Assembly: GCA_016219455.1 (NCBI GenBank)
Contig: JACRMZ010000093.1
Location: forward strand, 1-13,236
DNA from: Candidatus Aenigmatarchaeota archaeon
GTDB lineage: Archaea; Aenigmatarchaeota; Aenigmatarchaeia; PWEA01; JACRMZ01
Length of the DNA stretch: 13,236 nucleotides
Reading direction: 5' to 3'
Shown here: positions 1 through 5,417 of the stretch, piece by piece
Position numbering within the stretch: the stretch's first letter is position 1
How the letters are laid out: each line of letters opens with the position of its first letter
Notes under the pieces: generated by a model
Databases searched by the model: none
Seen by the model: only the letters and a program-made list of their open reading frames with translations
Told to the model about the DNA's origin: nothing
Made by a program: the position numbers and the translations under genes

Positions 1-44
1 TCGGAACGGGAACGGGTGTTTCCCCTCCGCTATGACCGCCAGCC
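1..44 (-). rRNA. rrf: 5S ribosomal RNA, 5' part (cut by window start)
   Basis: Read on the minus strand, this stretch begins GGCTGGCGGTCATAGCGG and continues with the run of G and the CCCGTTCCC / TCCGA block typical of the first third of archaeal and Gram-positive 5S rRNA (helices I-III). The distance from the proposed 5' end to the conserved CATAGC matches archaeal 5S genes as I remember them. Only about 44 bases lie inside the window and the rest is beyond base 1. A TATA element 25 bases upstream supports the 5' end and shows that this 5S has its own promoter. The exact first base is uncertain by a few positions. Confidence 0.82.
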
Positions 45-63
45 TTTATCCTATGAAGAGATA

Positions 64-74
64 GCTTTATAAGC
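64..74 (-). promoter_or_regulatory. TATA box of the 5S rRNA gene
   Basis: The minus strand reads GCTTATAAAGC, a near-perfect archaeal TATA box, centred about 25 bases before the 5S 5' end and preceded by an A-rich BRE-like stretch. It indicates that the 5S gene is transcribed independently. Confidence 0.7.
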
Positions 75-146
75 TTTAACCATAGGTTAAACTGCTTTTT
101 GCCCATTATGCCACAGGTACTTTTCTGTTAACTGTCTAATTTGCGT

Positions 147-965
147 ATGGATGAGCTTGGTGCAATAAAGCTCCTGTCAAGGAAGCTGGATATCGGCGAT
201 GACTGCGCCGTTTTGGGCGTTGGCAAAAGGAAGGTTTTAGTGACAACTGACATGCTCCACGAGAAGACAGATTTTCCAAAGTGGTTAACGCCTGAGATGA
301 TAGGATGGAGGAGCGCTCTGGTAAACTTAAGCGACATCGCGGCGATGGGTGGAAAACCAATAGCGCTGGTCATTGCACTTGGAATGAAAAAATTCGATAG
401 GAAATTCCTAAGCGGGTTTTCACGGGGCGTTGCGAAATGCTGCTCCCTTTACAAATGCAAATATGCAGGCGGCGATTTGGATAAACACGATGAACTCACC
501 GTGGTTGGAACAGCTATTGGTGTGGCTGAACTACCCATTAGCAGAGCCGGAGCGCGCGTTGGCGACGCAGTCTGCGTCACCGGAACCCTTGGGAAGGCGT
601 GCTATTATTTCAAGAAGCGCAAATGGCTGAGGCAGAAGCCGCGGATAAACGAAGGCATGAAAATAGCAAGGCGCGCTTCTGCAATGATGGATATCAGCGA
701 CGGCCTGGCTCGCAGCCTGCACCAGATGGGCAAGAGAAGCCGTGCCGGCTTCAAAATAACATTTGAAAAAATACCGCTTTTTGGCAGTGAAGACGGGCTG
801 TTCTTCGGGGACGACTACGAACTTTTGTTCACTGTTCCAAAAAGCAAACTGCGAAAAATAAAAGGCGTTAAGTTTTCGGTAATCGGGGAAGTTGTTAAAA
901 GTGGCGTGTGGATAGAGAAGAACGGATATCTGAGGAAGCTTGAGAACAGAGGATGGACGCACTAA
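147..965 (+). CDS. thiL: Thiamine-monophosphate kinase
   Basis: ThiL phosphorylates thiamine monophosphate with ATP to the cofactor thiamine diphosphate in the cytoplasm. From the ATG at 147 the protein has 272 residues, somewhat shorter than the usual 300-330. It shows the family motifs in order: IGDDCAV (16-22), TTDML (33-37), a GWRSALVNLSDIAAMGG block (53-69), GGD (108-110), MDISDGL (181-187) and GDDYELLF (221-228). The Asp-rich motifs bind Mg-ATP. A TTG at 141 is an alternative start, but the family begins close to the ELG motif, which favours 147. No convincing TATA or Shine-Dalgarno sequence was found, so its promoter is unresolved. The PurM/AIR-synthetase superfamily is related, but this motif set is that of ThiL. 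The next gene starts 32 bases downstream. Confidence 0.92.
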   Translation: MDELGAIKLLSRKLDIGDDCAVLGVGKRKVLVTTDMLHEKTDFPKWLTPEMIGWRSALVNLSDIAAMGGKPIALVIALGMKKFDRKFLSGFSRGVAKCCSLYKCKYAGGDLDKHDELTVVGTAIGVAELPISRAGARVGDAVCVTGTLGKACYYFKKRKWLRQKPRINEGMKIARRASAMMDISDGLARSLHQMGKRSRAGFKITFEKIPLFGSEDGLFFGDDYELLFTVPKSKLRKIKGVKFSVIGEVVKSGVWIEKNGYLRKLENRGWTH

Positions 966-967
966 GA

Positions 968-975
968 GGTTAAAT
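968..975 (+). promoter_or_regulatory. TATA-like element of the microprotein gene
   Basis: GGTTAAAT is centred about 26.5 bases before the ATG at 998, the spacing expected if transcription starts on the start codon (leaderless mRNA). Confidence 0.45.
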
Positions 976-997
976 CCCTTCCATGCTCTTTTTACTT

Positions 998-1108
998 ATG
1001 AAAGAACATTTAAGCTGGAAACGCCAGATTTTCTGCAGGGTTGGTTTTCACAAGCCCGAAGCGCATACGTTTGCCAGAAGGTGCAGCCGCTGCGGCAAGT
1101 ATGTTTAG
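998..1108 (+). CDS. 36-aa zinc-finger-like microprotein
   Basis: A short open frame encodes 36 residues: a basic N-terminus (MKEHLSWKRQ), then FCRVGFHKPEAHTF and a C-terminal CSRCGKYV. The arrangement Cys-x4-His ... Cys-x2-Cys (C13, H18, C29, C32) could hold one zinc ion. It resembles the small C-x-x-x-G-H ... CxRCG proteins common in phages and prokaryotes (DUF1660-like); this resemblance is from memory. A TATA-like element sits 26.5 bases before the ATG, which supports expression. The frame ends just before the promoter of the next gene. It overlaps an upstream extension of the next frame, but that extension has no family resemblance whereas this one has a metal-binding pattern. Function is unknown; nucleic-acid binding is a guess. 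Confidence 0.6.
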   Translation: MKEHLSWKRQIFCRVGFHKPEAHTFARRCSRCGKYV

Positions 1109-1109
1109 G

Positions 1110-1118
1110 GTATTTATT
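1110..1118 (+). promoter_or_regulatory. TATA-like element of the PqqD-like gene
   Basis: GTATTTATT is centred about 26-27 bases before the ATG at 1141, which supports a leaderless start there instead of the longer open frame beginning near 940. Confidence 0.45.
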
Positions 1119-1140
1119 GGCTGATGTGGCAAATTTTCTT

Positions 1141-1395
1141 ATGCAGAAATTCAGGAGGCGCGGCTCTGTAGGGAAAACGGATGACGGTCTCGTGATGATA
1201 AACGACCAGGATGAATCCGTTCCCGTCGACGAGATGATCATAATGGTCTGGAACCTTTGCGACGGGCAGGATGAGCAAAGCGTCGTCTCCATGCTCATGT
1301 CAAAAGTCAAGGCTGACAGGGAGCCTGTTGAAGCGGCGATACGGCACATTATAAAGGAGCTTGTCAACTTCGGAATGCTCGAGGCAGTTGAGTAG
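1141..1395 (+). CDS. PqqD-like small protein
   Basis: The open frame could begin as far upstream as 940, but the recognisable domain and a well-placed TATA element favour the ATG at 1141 (84 aa); TTG 1117 is also possible. Residues 18-84 follow the PqqD-like pattern: a short strand pair (VMINDQDESVPVDE), then a helix MIIMVWNLCDG, a helix resembling 'veeia..l' and a last helix ending ELVNFGMLE. PqqD-like domains are winged-helix modules that bind peptide substrates for radical-SAM or other modifying enzymes, but many stand-alone archaeal copies have no known partner. No radical-SAM enzyme or clear precursor peptide is in this window, so the role is open. It lies between the microprotein and the tRNA, all on the plus strand. 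Confidence 0.65.
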   Translation: MQKFRRRGSVGKTDDGLVMINDQDESVPVDEMIIMVWNLCDGQDEQSVVSMLMSKVKADREPVEAAIRHIIKELVNFGMLEAVE

Positions 1396-1396
1396 G

Positions 1397-1406
1397 CTTT
1401 TTAAGC
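1397..1406 (+). promoter_or_regulatory. TATA box of tRNA-Tyr
   Basis: CTTTTTAAGC is centred about 28 bases before the first base of the tRNA, placing the start of transcription one or two bases upstream of the mature 5' end. A second AT-rich run (TTTAAAATAT, 1413-1422) is too close to serve. Confidence 0.5.
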
Positions 1407-1429
1407 TAGCTGTTTAAAATATCCTTTAT

Positions 1430-1610
1430 CCCGGGATAGCTCAACGGTAGAGCGATCGGCTGTAGATTGGGGCTAGAGATGATTAAGGTAAATCGGTCCT
1501 ATGATTTTAGCCCTTGAGGAGAACTTTGGTTCTCCGCGGCACAAACCCAGCCTTCGTTCATAAACGCAGAGACCGATAGGTTCTGAGTTCAAATCTCAGT
1601 CCCGGGACCA
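1430..1610 (+). tRNA. tRNA-Tyr (GUA) with a 106-base intron
   Basis: Exon 1 is 1430-1465 and exon 2 is 1572-1610, giving a 75-base tRNA with encoded CCA. Acceptor stem CCCGGGA/TCCCGGG, D stem GCTC/GAGC, anticodon stem ATCGG/CCGAT, five-base variable loop and T stem CTGAG/CTCAG all pair perfectly. The anticodon GTA is at 1462-1464. The C1-G72 pair and A73 are the identity elements of archaeal tRNA-Tyr. The intron lies at the canonical 37/38 position. Archaeal splicing endonuclease would remove it. Confidence 0.95.
1466..1571 (+). other. tRNA intron with bulge-helix-bulge splice sites
   Basis: Loop bases CTGT (1460-1463) pair with GCAG (1566-1569). This four-pair helix is flanked by three-base AGA bulges at 1464-1466 and 1570-1572, the canonical bulge-helix-bulge recognised by archaeal tRNA endonuclease. 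The intron interior holds two hairpins: GGGGCTAGAG (1469-1478) with TTTTAGCCCT (1505-1514), and a perfect seven-pair stem GGAGAAC/GTTCTCC (1518-1524/1529-1535) with a TTTG loop. The helix directly inside the splice site is weak. At 106 bases the intron is longer than most archaeal tRNA introns. Confidence 0.85.
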
Positions 1611-1663
1611 AACGCCCATAAACTTCCAACTCGTTAGTTTTTACTCCAAAGATGTGACATATG

Positions 1664-1697
1664 CTTAAATAGATTGGCTAGGAGTTCTACTAGGTGA
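1664..1697 (+). promoter_or_regulatory. Promoter and Shine-Dalgarno of the 1702 gene
   Basis: CTTAAATA (1664-1671) is TATA-like and would start transcription near 1694. AGGTGA (1692-1697) matches the archaeal anti-SD and sits four bases before ATG 1702. The SD favours ATG 1702 over the TTG at 1699. Confidence 0.5.
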
Positions 1698-1701
1698 TTT
1701 G

Positions 1702-2547
1702 ATGGTATACAGGGATGCAAACGCGCGGGTAAAGATTTTCGGTAAAACTGACGCCAAAAACGCCATTTACATCGGCGACACTCAAGGGTATTATGATGGG
1801 GCGCTGGTTGATTACCTAATAGAATCACTCCGGCCCAAAAAAGTCGCGGAAATCGGGCTTTCCGATTCGTCCCTAAGCAACGCTGCCCAGACAGGCATTA
1901 GGACTTCAACTATTGAAAACGGGGAATACCAGATGGGCTTCAAGCGCACCATCGACGTCTATTATGACGAAACAAATAACATCTTCATGGGCAAGATGAA
2001 CCAGCTCTTCAACGTAAACACTGAGGCAGAGGACAGCCTCGCCAACGCGATATTCTCGCTTTCTGAGGAGTTTGGGATAGCGAAATACGTCGATGTTTCT
2101 AAATCCATGGACAAAACGAAGAAGGACGGCGAAGTGCTTTTCGCCACAAACAGCGAAAAGGAAAAATCGTTCTTCAAGTCAAAGGGTTTCAGGGGCGCGA
2201 CAACTAGCGTTATAGACATCAGCGCGCTTGCCGCAAGGAAGGAAGCCTCTTCCTACTGGGACAGGGATTACTCAACTCTCATGATAAACGTAGATCCGGA
2301 AACAATACCCTACGGAAACGCTATTGCGCAGTTGCCGTTTGGGAAAAGCCACACCGAGACTTACGTTTCATCCGGCGCGAAGGCTCTGGAAACGGCTTTT
2401 GGCATTCCGTACAAGCAGGATGCAGTCAAGGAAGCTTCGGAAAACGGCGAGAAACGGATAGACACGATACGCCAGGCAACGAAGAAGCAGATAGCCACTA
2501 TGTTCCCGCAGCAGAAACCTGAGAAGAAGGACGAAAACCTAGGTTGA
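1702..2547 (+). CDS. Uncharacterised soluble protein (281 aa)
   Basis: I do not recognise this family. The protein has 281 residues, with no membrane segment or signal peptide. It opens with a strand-rich part (VYRDANARVKIFGKTDAKNAIYI begins it), followed by mixed alpha/beta sequence with several predicted strands (RTIDVYYDE, STLMINVDPE). The tail, from about residue 255, is charged and Gln/Lys-rich (QQKPEKKDENLG) and probably disordered. There are no obvious catalytic motifs, Walker boxes or cysteine clusters. An SD (AGGTGA) fixes the start at 1702. Its stop is one base from the start of the DUF131 membrane protein, so the two are co-transcribed and may work together at the membrane; that is inference. 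Confidence 0.8.
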   Translation: MVYRDANARVKIFGKTDAKNAIYIGDTQGYYDGALVDYLIESLRPKKVAEIGLSDSSLSNAAQTGIRTSTIENGEYQMGFKRTIDVYYDETNNIFMGKMNQLFNVNTEAEDSLANAIFSLSEEFGIAKYVDVSKSMDKTKKDGEVLFATNSEKEKSFFKSKGFRGATTSVIDISALAARKEASSYWDRDYSTLMINVDPETIPYGNAIAQLPFGKSHTETYVSSGAKALETAFGIPYKQDAVKEASENGEKRIDTIRQATKKQIATMFPQQKPEKKDENLG

Positions 2548-2548
2548 T

Positions 2549-2770
2549 ATGGGAAACGAGCTTGTCACTCTGGGATTCATCGCCATATTTGCAGGCGTCG
2601 TTTTAGTTATGATTGGCTCGCTAGGCTCCAAGGACGTGCACGTGGGCGTCGGGGGATTCATCGGCCCGATACCATTTGGCTTTGCTAATTCCCCTCAAAT
2701 GCTGAAGATAATCATTGGGATAACGGCGGCTTTCTTTTTGATAAACGTGATAATGAGATTTGTGAAATAG
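2549..2770 (+). CDS. DUF131 (TIGR00304-type) membrane protein
   Basis: This 73-residue protein has two hydrophobic helices (about 5-24 and 52-70) around a Gly-rich loop with GGFIGPIPFGF (35-45). The GG-x-IGPIP-x-x-FG signature and the two-helix layout are those of the archaeal DUF131/TIGR00304 family, small membrane proteins of unknown function found in many archaea. It starts one base after the stop of the preceding gene, which indicates a shared transcript. A T-rich stretch at 2854-2871 could end that transcript. Confidence 0.8.
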   Translation: MGNELVTLGFIAIFAGVVLVMIGSLGSKDVHVGVGGFIGPIPFGFANSPQMLKIIIGITAAFFLINVIMRFVK

Positions 2771-2794
2771 GGCTAGAAGATAATGCGTTTCCTT

Positions 2795-2822
2795 CTTTTA
2801 GCAGGGACTTTGGCACTAAAAG
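2795..2822. repeat. Inverted repeat CTTTTAG / CTAAAAG
   Basis: A perfect seven-base inverted repeat (2795-2801 and 2816-2822) with a 14-base loop lies just after the DUF131 gene. It may be an RNA hairpin at the 3' end of that transcript or mark the edge of the HNH island. It could be chance in AT-rich DNA. Confidence 0.35.
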
Positions 2823-2853
2823 AAACTTCTCCTCTTGCAGTTCCAAAGCTAAC

Positions 2854-2871
2854 CTTTTTCTTTATCTTTCT
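2854..2871 (+). terminator. T-rich terminator
   Basis: The run CTTTTTCTTTATCTTTCT on the plus strand fits an archaeal oligo-T terminator for the 1702-2770 operon. Confidence 0.45.
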
Positions 2872-2894
2872 ACGCGCTAGGAAATTAGGCATAA

Positions 2895-3320
2895 TTAAAA
2901 CCCTAAATTGAAGATACTATTGGGTTTCTTCTGTTTCTTTATAGGGTTTCCAAAAATATCATATGTTGTTATCGGTTTCCTCCTAGAAGCAACCTTTCGT
3001 CTGCTGGATGTTTTTTTCTTTATACCTAATCTTCTATGTATCACGGAAAGCGGCTTATTCCCTTTCATTCTATTACAAGATGAATGAGCCCAACTTACCC
3101 TATCACCACCCTTTGAATTTGCCCTTACATGGTCTACCTGAGCCTCTGTTAAGGAATGTATTTTTCCATCGCAAATATGACAAATATGGTTTTTGTTTCT
3201 TTCCCATAAAATAGTTTTTTCTGTTGTAGAAACATTTCTTCGCTTCTTAGTGGTTGACTTCAATAGTTTTCCTGTTATGGGGTCTCTGCTAGAAGACCAA
3301 TCAAAAATATTTGACGGCAT
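2895..3320 (-). CDS. HNH endonuclease-like protein
   Basis: The 141-residue basic protein carries an HNH nuclease core: a zinc pair C47-x2-C50 (CHIC), the catalytic VDH (D63, H64) followed by a SKGGD loop (69-73), and HSSCNRMKGNK (79-89). In that last segment H79/C82 probably complete the zinc site and N83 is the HNH asparagine. The N-terminal part and the C-terminal 40 residues are Lys/Arg-rich, as expected for DNA binding. HNH proteins nick or cut DNA; free-standing copies are often mobile or phage-derived. The gene is visibly more AT-rich than its neighbours, with mostly AAA lysines and many AT-ending codons, which suggests transfer. A TATA element 26 bases before ATG 3320 indicates a leaderless transcript. 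No intron, transposase or methylase partner is nearby. Confidence 0.85.
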   Translation of the reverse strand: MPSNIFDWSSSRDPITGKLLKSTTKKRRNVSTTEKTILWERNKNHICHICDGKIHSLTEAQVDHVRANSKGGDRVSWAHSSCNRMKGNKPLSVIHRRLGIKKKTSSRRKVASRRKPITTYDIFGNPIKKQKKPNSIFNLGF

Positions 3321-3342
3321 ATAATTAAACTAATGATGGGAC

Positions 3343-3349
3343 TATTTAA
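3343..3349. promoter_or_regulatory. Shared divergent TATA element (HNH / small membrane protein)
   Basis: TATTTAA is centred at 3346, 26 bases from ATG 3320 on the minus strand and 27 bases from GTG 3373 on the plus strand. Both orientations (TATTTAA and TTAAATA) are acceptable TATA boxes, so one element could drive both leaderless genes. A second AT-rich run, ATTAAATATA (3361-3370), is a competing TATA for the plus side. Confidence 0.45.
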
Positions 3350-3372
3350 CCATTTTCCCAATTAAATATATT

Positions 3373-3483
3373 GTGAATAACCCACGGAACATAATACTTG
3401 GTATTTTAGCACTCTTGTTTCTGTTGTGGTATGGACTTGGTGGAGGCGCTACGTATATACAATCATTCTTTGGGCTCGGCTAA
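3373..3483 (+). CDS. 36-aa single-span membrane peptide
   Basis: A GTG-initiated frame of 36 residues begins MNNPRNIILGILALLFLLWY and ends in a Gly-rich, aromatic tail (GLGGGATYIQSFFGLG). One membrane helix spans about residues 7-21, with the positive residue on the N-terminal side. I do not recognise the family. Its support is the hydrophobic composition, a TATA element 27 bases before the GTG, and the way its TAA stop interlocks with the TAG stop of the convergent synthetase gene at 3480-3483. It could still be a chance frame in AT-rich DNA. Confidence 0.45.
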   Translation: MNNPRNIILGILALLFLLWYGLGGGATYIQSFFGLG

Positions 3484-5396
3484 ACAGCCCTTCCAATCTC
3501 CTCGACAGCTTCCGGGTTTTCAAGTCCAGATAAATCCCCGAGCGGCTGGCCCAGATACTTTTTCTTGACCAGACGGCGCATTATCTTCGCGTTGCGTGTT
3601 TTGGGAATCATCTTCACGAACTTGATTTCTTTTGGTTTCATGACCTTGCCCAGTTTCTCAGAAACAAGCTCTTTCAGCTCGTCGCGGAGCTTCTCAGAAT
3701 ATTGTGTCTTCAAAACGACAAAACACACGAGCGCCTCGCCTTTGAGTTCGTCCGGCACGCCTATCGCCACTGACTCCGCAACGCTTGCATGGGAAACCAG
3801 TATGGATTCTATCTCTGCCGGGCCGACGCGCTTCCCGGCGATTTTTATCGTGTCGTCAGAACGTCCATGCAAAAACCACATCCCATCTTCATCGATTGAA
3901 GCTAAATCTCCATGGACCCACACTCCAGGGAACCGCGACCAATACGCTTCTATATACCGCTCAGGATCCTTCCAGACTCCGCGGGTCATTCCGGGCCACG
4001 GTTTCCTGCAGACGAGTTCCCCTATGGCGCCGCGGACTGGCTTGCCGTTATCATCGTAAACGTCAATGTCCATCCCAAGTGAAGGGCCGCCAAGTGTGCA
4101 TGGTTTCAGCGGGATAATGGGTATCACGGAAAGAAAACACGCACCCACTTCTGTCCCTCCAGACAGGTTGATGATGGGACATCTCCCGCCGCCGATGTTT
4201 TTTACAGCCCATTCCCAGGGGTCGGGATTCCACGGCTCCCCAGTTGATGCCAAAACACGGAGCGATGAAAGGTTGTGTTTCTTCAGCTTCTCATGGCCGA
4301 ACTTCATCATATACCTGACAGCAGTCGGCGACAGTCCAAGGATGCTTATTCTATGCCTTTCAATAATCTTCCACAGCCTGTCAATGTCTGGGTAATCTAT
4401 CGCCCCGTCATAGATGAAAAGGGTTCCTCCCAGAGCCAAAACGCCGACAATCTCCCAGGGTGCCATTATCCATCCCATGTCAGTTATCCAGTAAAGGACG
4501 TCGTTGTCCCTGAGGTCTGTCTGGAATGCGACTTCCTGCGCAATTTTCACAAGGAATCCTCCGTGGACGTGGACTGCGCCTTTTGGCTTGCCTGTCGTGC
4601 CTGAAGTATAAATCACCATGAACGGGTCTTCGGCGTCCGTGTGGAGCGTTTTGAAATCCGTCTTTCTGGGGAAATCGTGGAAGTACGCGTCCCGTGAGGA
4701 CATCTCGGCGCCGACGATGTTCCTAAATACAATCGTCTTCTTCACCAAAGGGCACGACTTCAGCGCCTTGTCTGCAATCTTTTTCATCTCTATCCTTTGG
4801 CCCTTCCTGTGGAAGCCATCACAGGTAAGAAGGAACTTCGCATCGCAGTTCTGGAGCCGCACAGCAATCGCCTCTTCGCCGTAGCCTGAGAATATGGGAA
4901 CGTATATTGCGCCGATTTTCATGCACGCTATTACGGACGCCACGGCCTCAGGGACCATCGGCATGTATATGCCAATCGAGTCGCCCCTTTTAGCGCCCAA
5001 CGAAACGAGAGCGTTGGCGATTGCGTTGGATTCTTCATAGAGCCTTTTGTAATCCCACGATACGGTTCTGCCGTCCTCGCCTTCCCACACAATCGCGCTT
5101 TTAGCCCTGTTTTTCCCAAGAGCGTGCTTGTCAACGCAGTTATGCGCTATGTTCACCTTGCCGCCGGAAAACCACGTCGCCCACTCTATGCCCTCTGAGG
5201 CATCAAGAACTTTTGAATATGGCTCATAGAACTCGATGCCAAGGAACTTTACAACGGAATCCCAGAACCATTCTATGTCACGAGTCGACTTTTCCACGAG
5301 CTCGCGGTATGTCTTTATTCCGTGGGCTTTCATGAACCTTGCGGCATTGGAATTCTCCAGGAAGTCACGCGAAGGCTCCCATCCTAACTTGGGCAT
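3480..5396 (-). CDS. AMP-forming short-chain acyl-CoA synthetase
   Basis: This 638-residue adenylate-forming enzyme activates a carboxylic acid with ATP and CoA to acyl-CoA, AMP and PPi. Length and layout match acetyl/propionyl-CoA synthetases. The N-terminal ACAS region includes the ATWFSGGKVNIAHNCVD stretch (73-89); then come the P-loop YTSGTTGKPKG (263-273), the GGTE motif (413-416), HGD (495-497), the hinge GRSDD (511-515), IKIAGKRVGPAEIE (517-530) and the acyl-transfer-domain lysine in PKTRNAK (K604). In acetyl-CoA synthetase the motif before TE is WQTE; here it is GGTE, so the pocket-limiting Trp is a Gly. In related enzymes this opens the pocket to larger or branched acids. It is the last gene of the mutase operon, 21 bases after the large subunit, so it probably supplies the mutase's substrate. 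Isobutyrate or butyrate are plausible; propionate is not excluded. Confidence 0.88.
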   Translation of the reverse strand: MPKLGWEPSRDFLENSNAARFMKAHGIKTYRELVEKSTRDIEWFWDSVVKFLGIEFYEPYSKVLDASEGIEWATWFSGGKVNIAHNCVDKHALGKNRAKSAIVWEGEDGRTVSWDYKRLYEESNAIANALVSLGAKRGDSIGIYMPMVPEAVASVIACMKIGAIYVPIFSGYGEEAIAVRLQNCDAKFLLTCDGFHRKGQRIEMKKIADKALKSCPLVKKTIVFRNIVGAEMSSRDAYFHDFPRKTDFKTLHTDAEDPFMVIYTSGTTGKPKGAVHVHGGFLVKIAQEVAFQTDLRDNDVLYWITDMGWIMAPWEIVGVLALGGTLFIYDGAIDYPDIDRLWKIIERHRISILGLSPTAVRYMMKFGHEKLKKHNLSSLRVLASTGEPWNPDPWEWAVKNIGGGRCPIINLSGGTEVGACFLSVIPIIPLKPCTLGGPSLGMDIDVYDDNGKPVRGAIGELVCRKPWPGMTRGVWKDPERYIEAYWSRFPGVWVHGDLASIDEDGMWFLHGRSDDTIKIAGKRVGPAEIESILVSHASVAESVAIGVPDELKGEALVCFVVLKTQYSEKLRDELKELVSEKLGKVMKPKEIKFVKMIPKTRNAKIMRRLVKKKYLGQPLGDLSGLENPEAVEEIGRAV

Positions 5397-5417
5397 AAGA
5401 TGGTAAAGAGGATTAAG

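Noticed and set aside
940..1140. The longer upstream part of the PqqD-like frame (from ATG 940)
   Set aside because: It overlaps thiL and the zinc-finger microprotein, has no family resemblance, and a TATA element fits a start at 1141.
1466..1571. A box C/D or H/ACA guide RNA inside the tRNA intron
   Set aside because: ATGATTA resembles a C box with one mismatch and an ACA follows the second hairpin, but there is no matching D box in the intron and no pseudouridylation pocket, so it is not called.
2895..3320. HNH gene as part of a group I/II intron or an insertion sequence
   Set aside because: No intron core, no interrupted host gene, no transposase and no terminal repeats with a target duplication were seen.
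3565..4884. Plus-strand open frames opposite the acyl-CoA synthetase
   Set aside because: They are shadows of the conserved minus-strand gene, without motifs or promoters.
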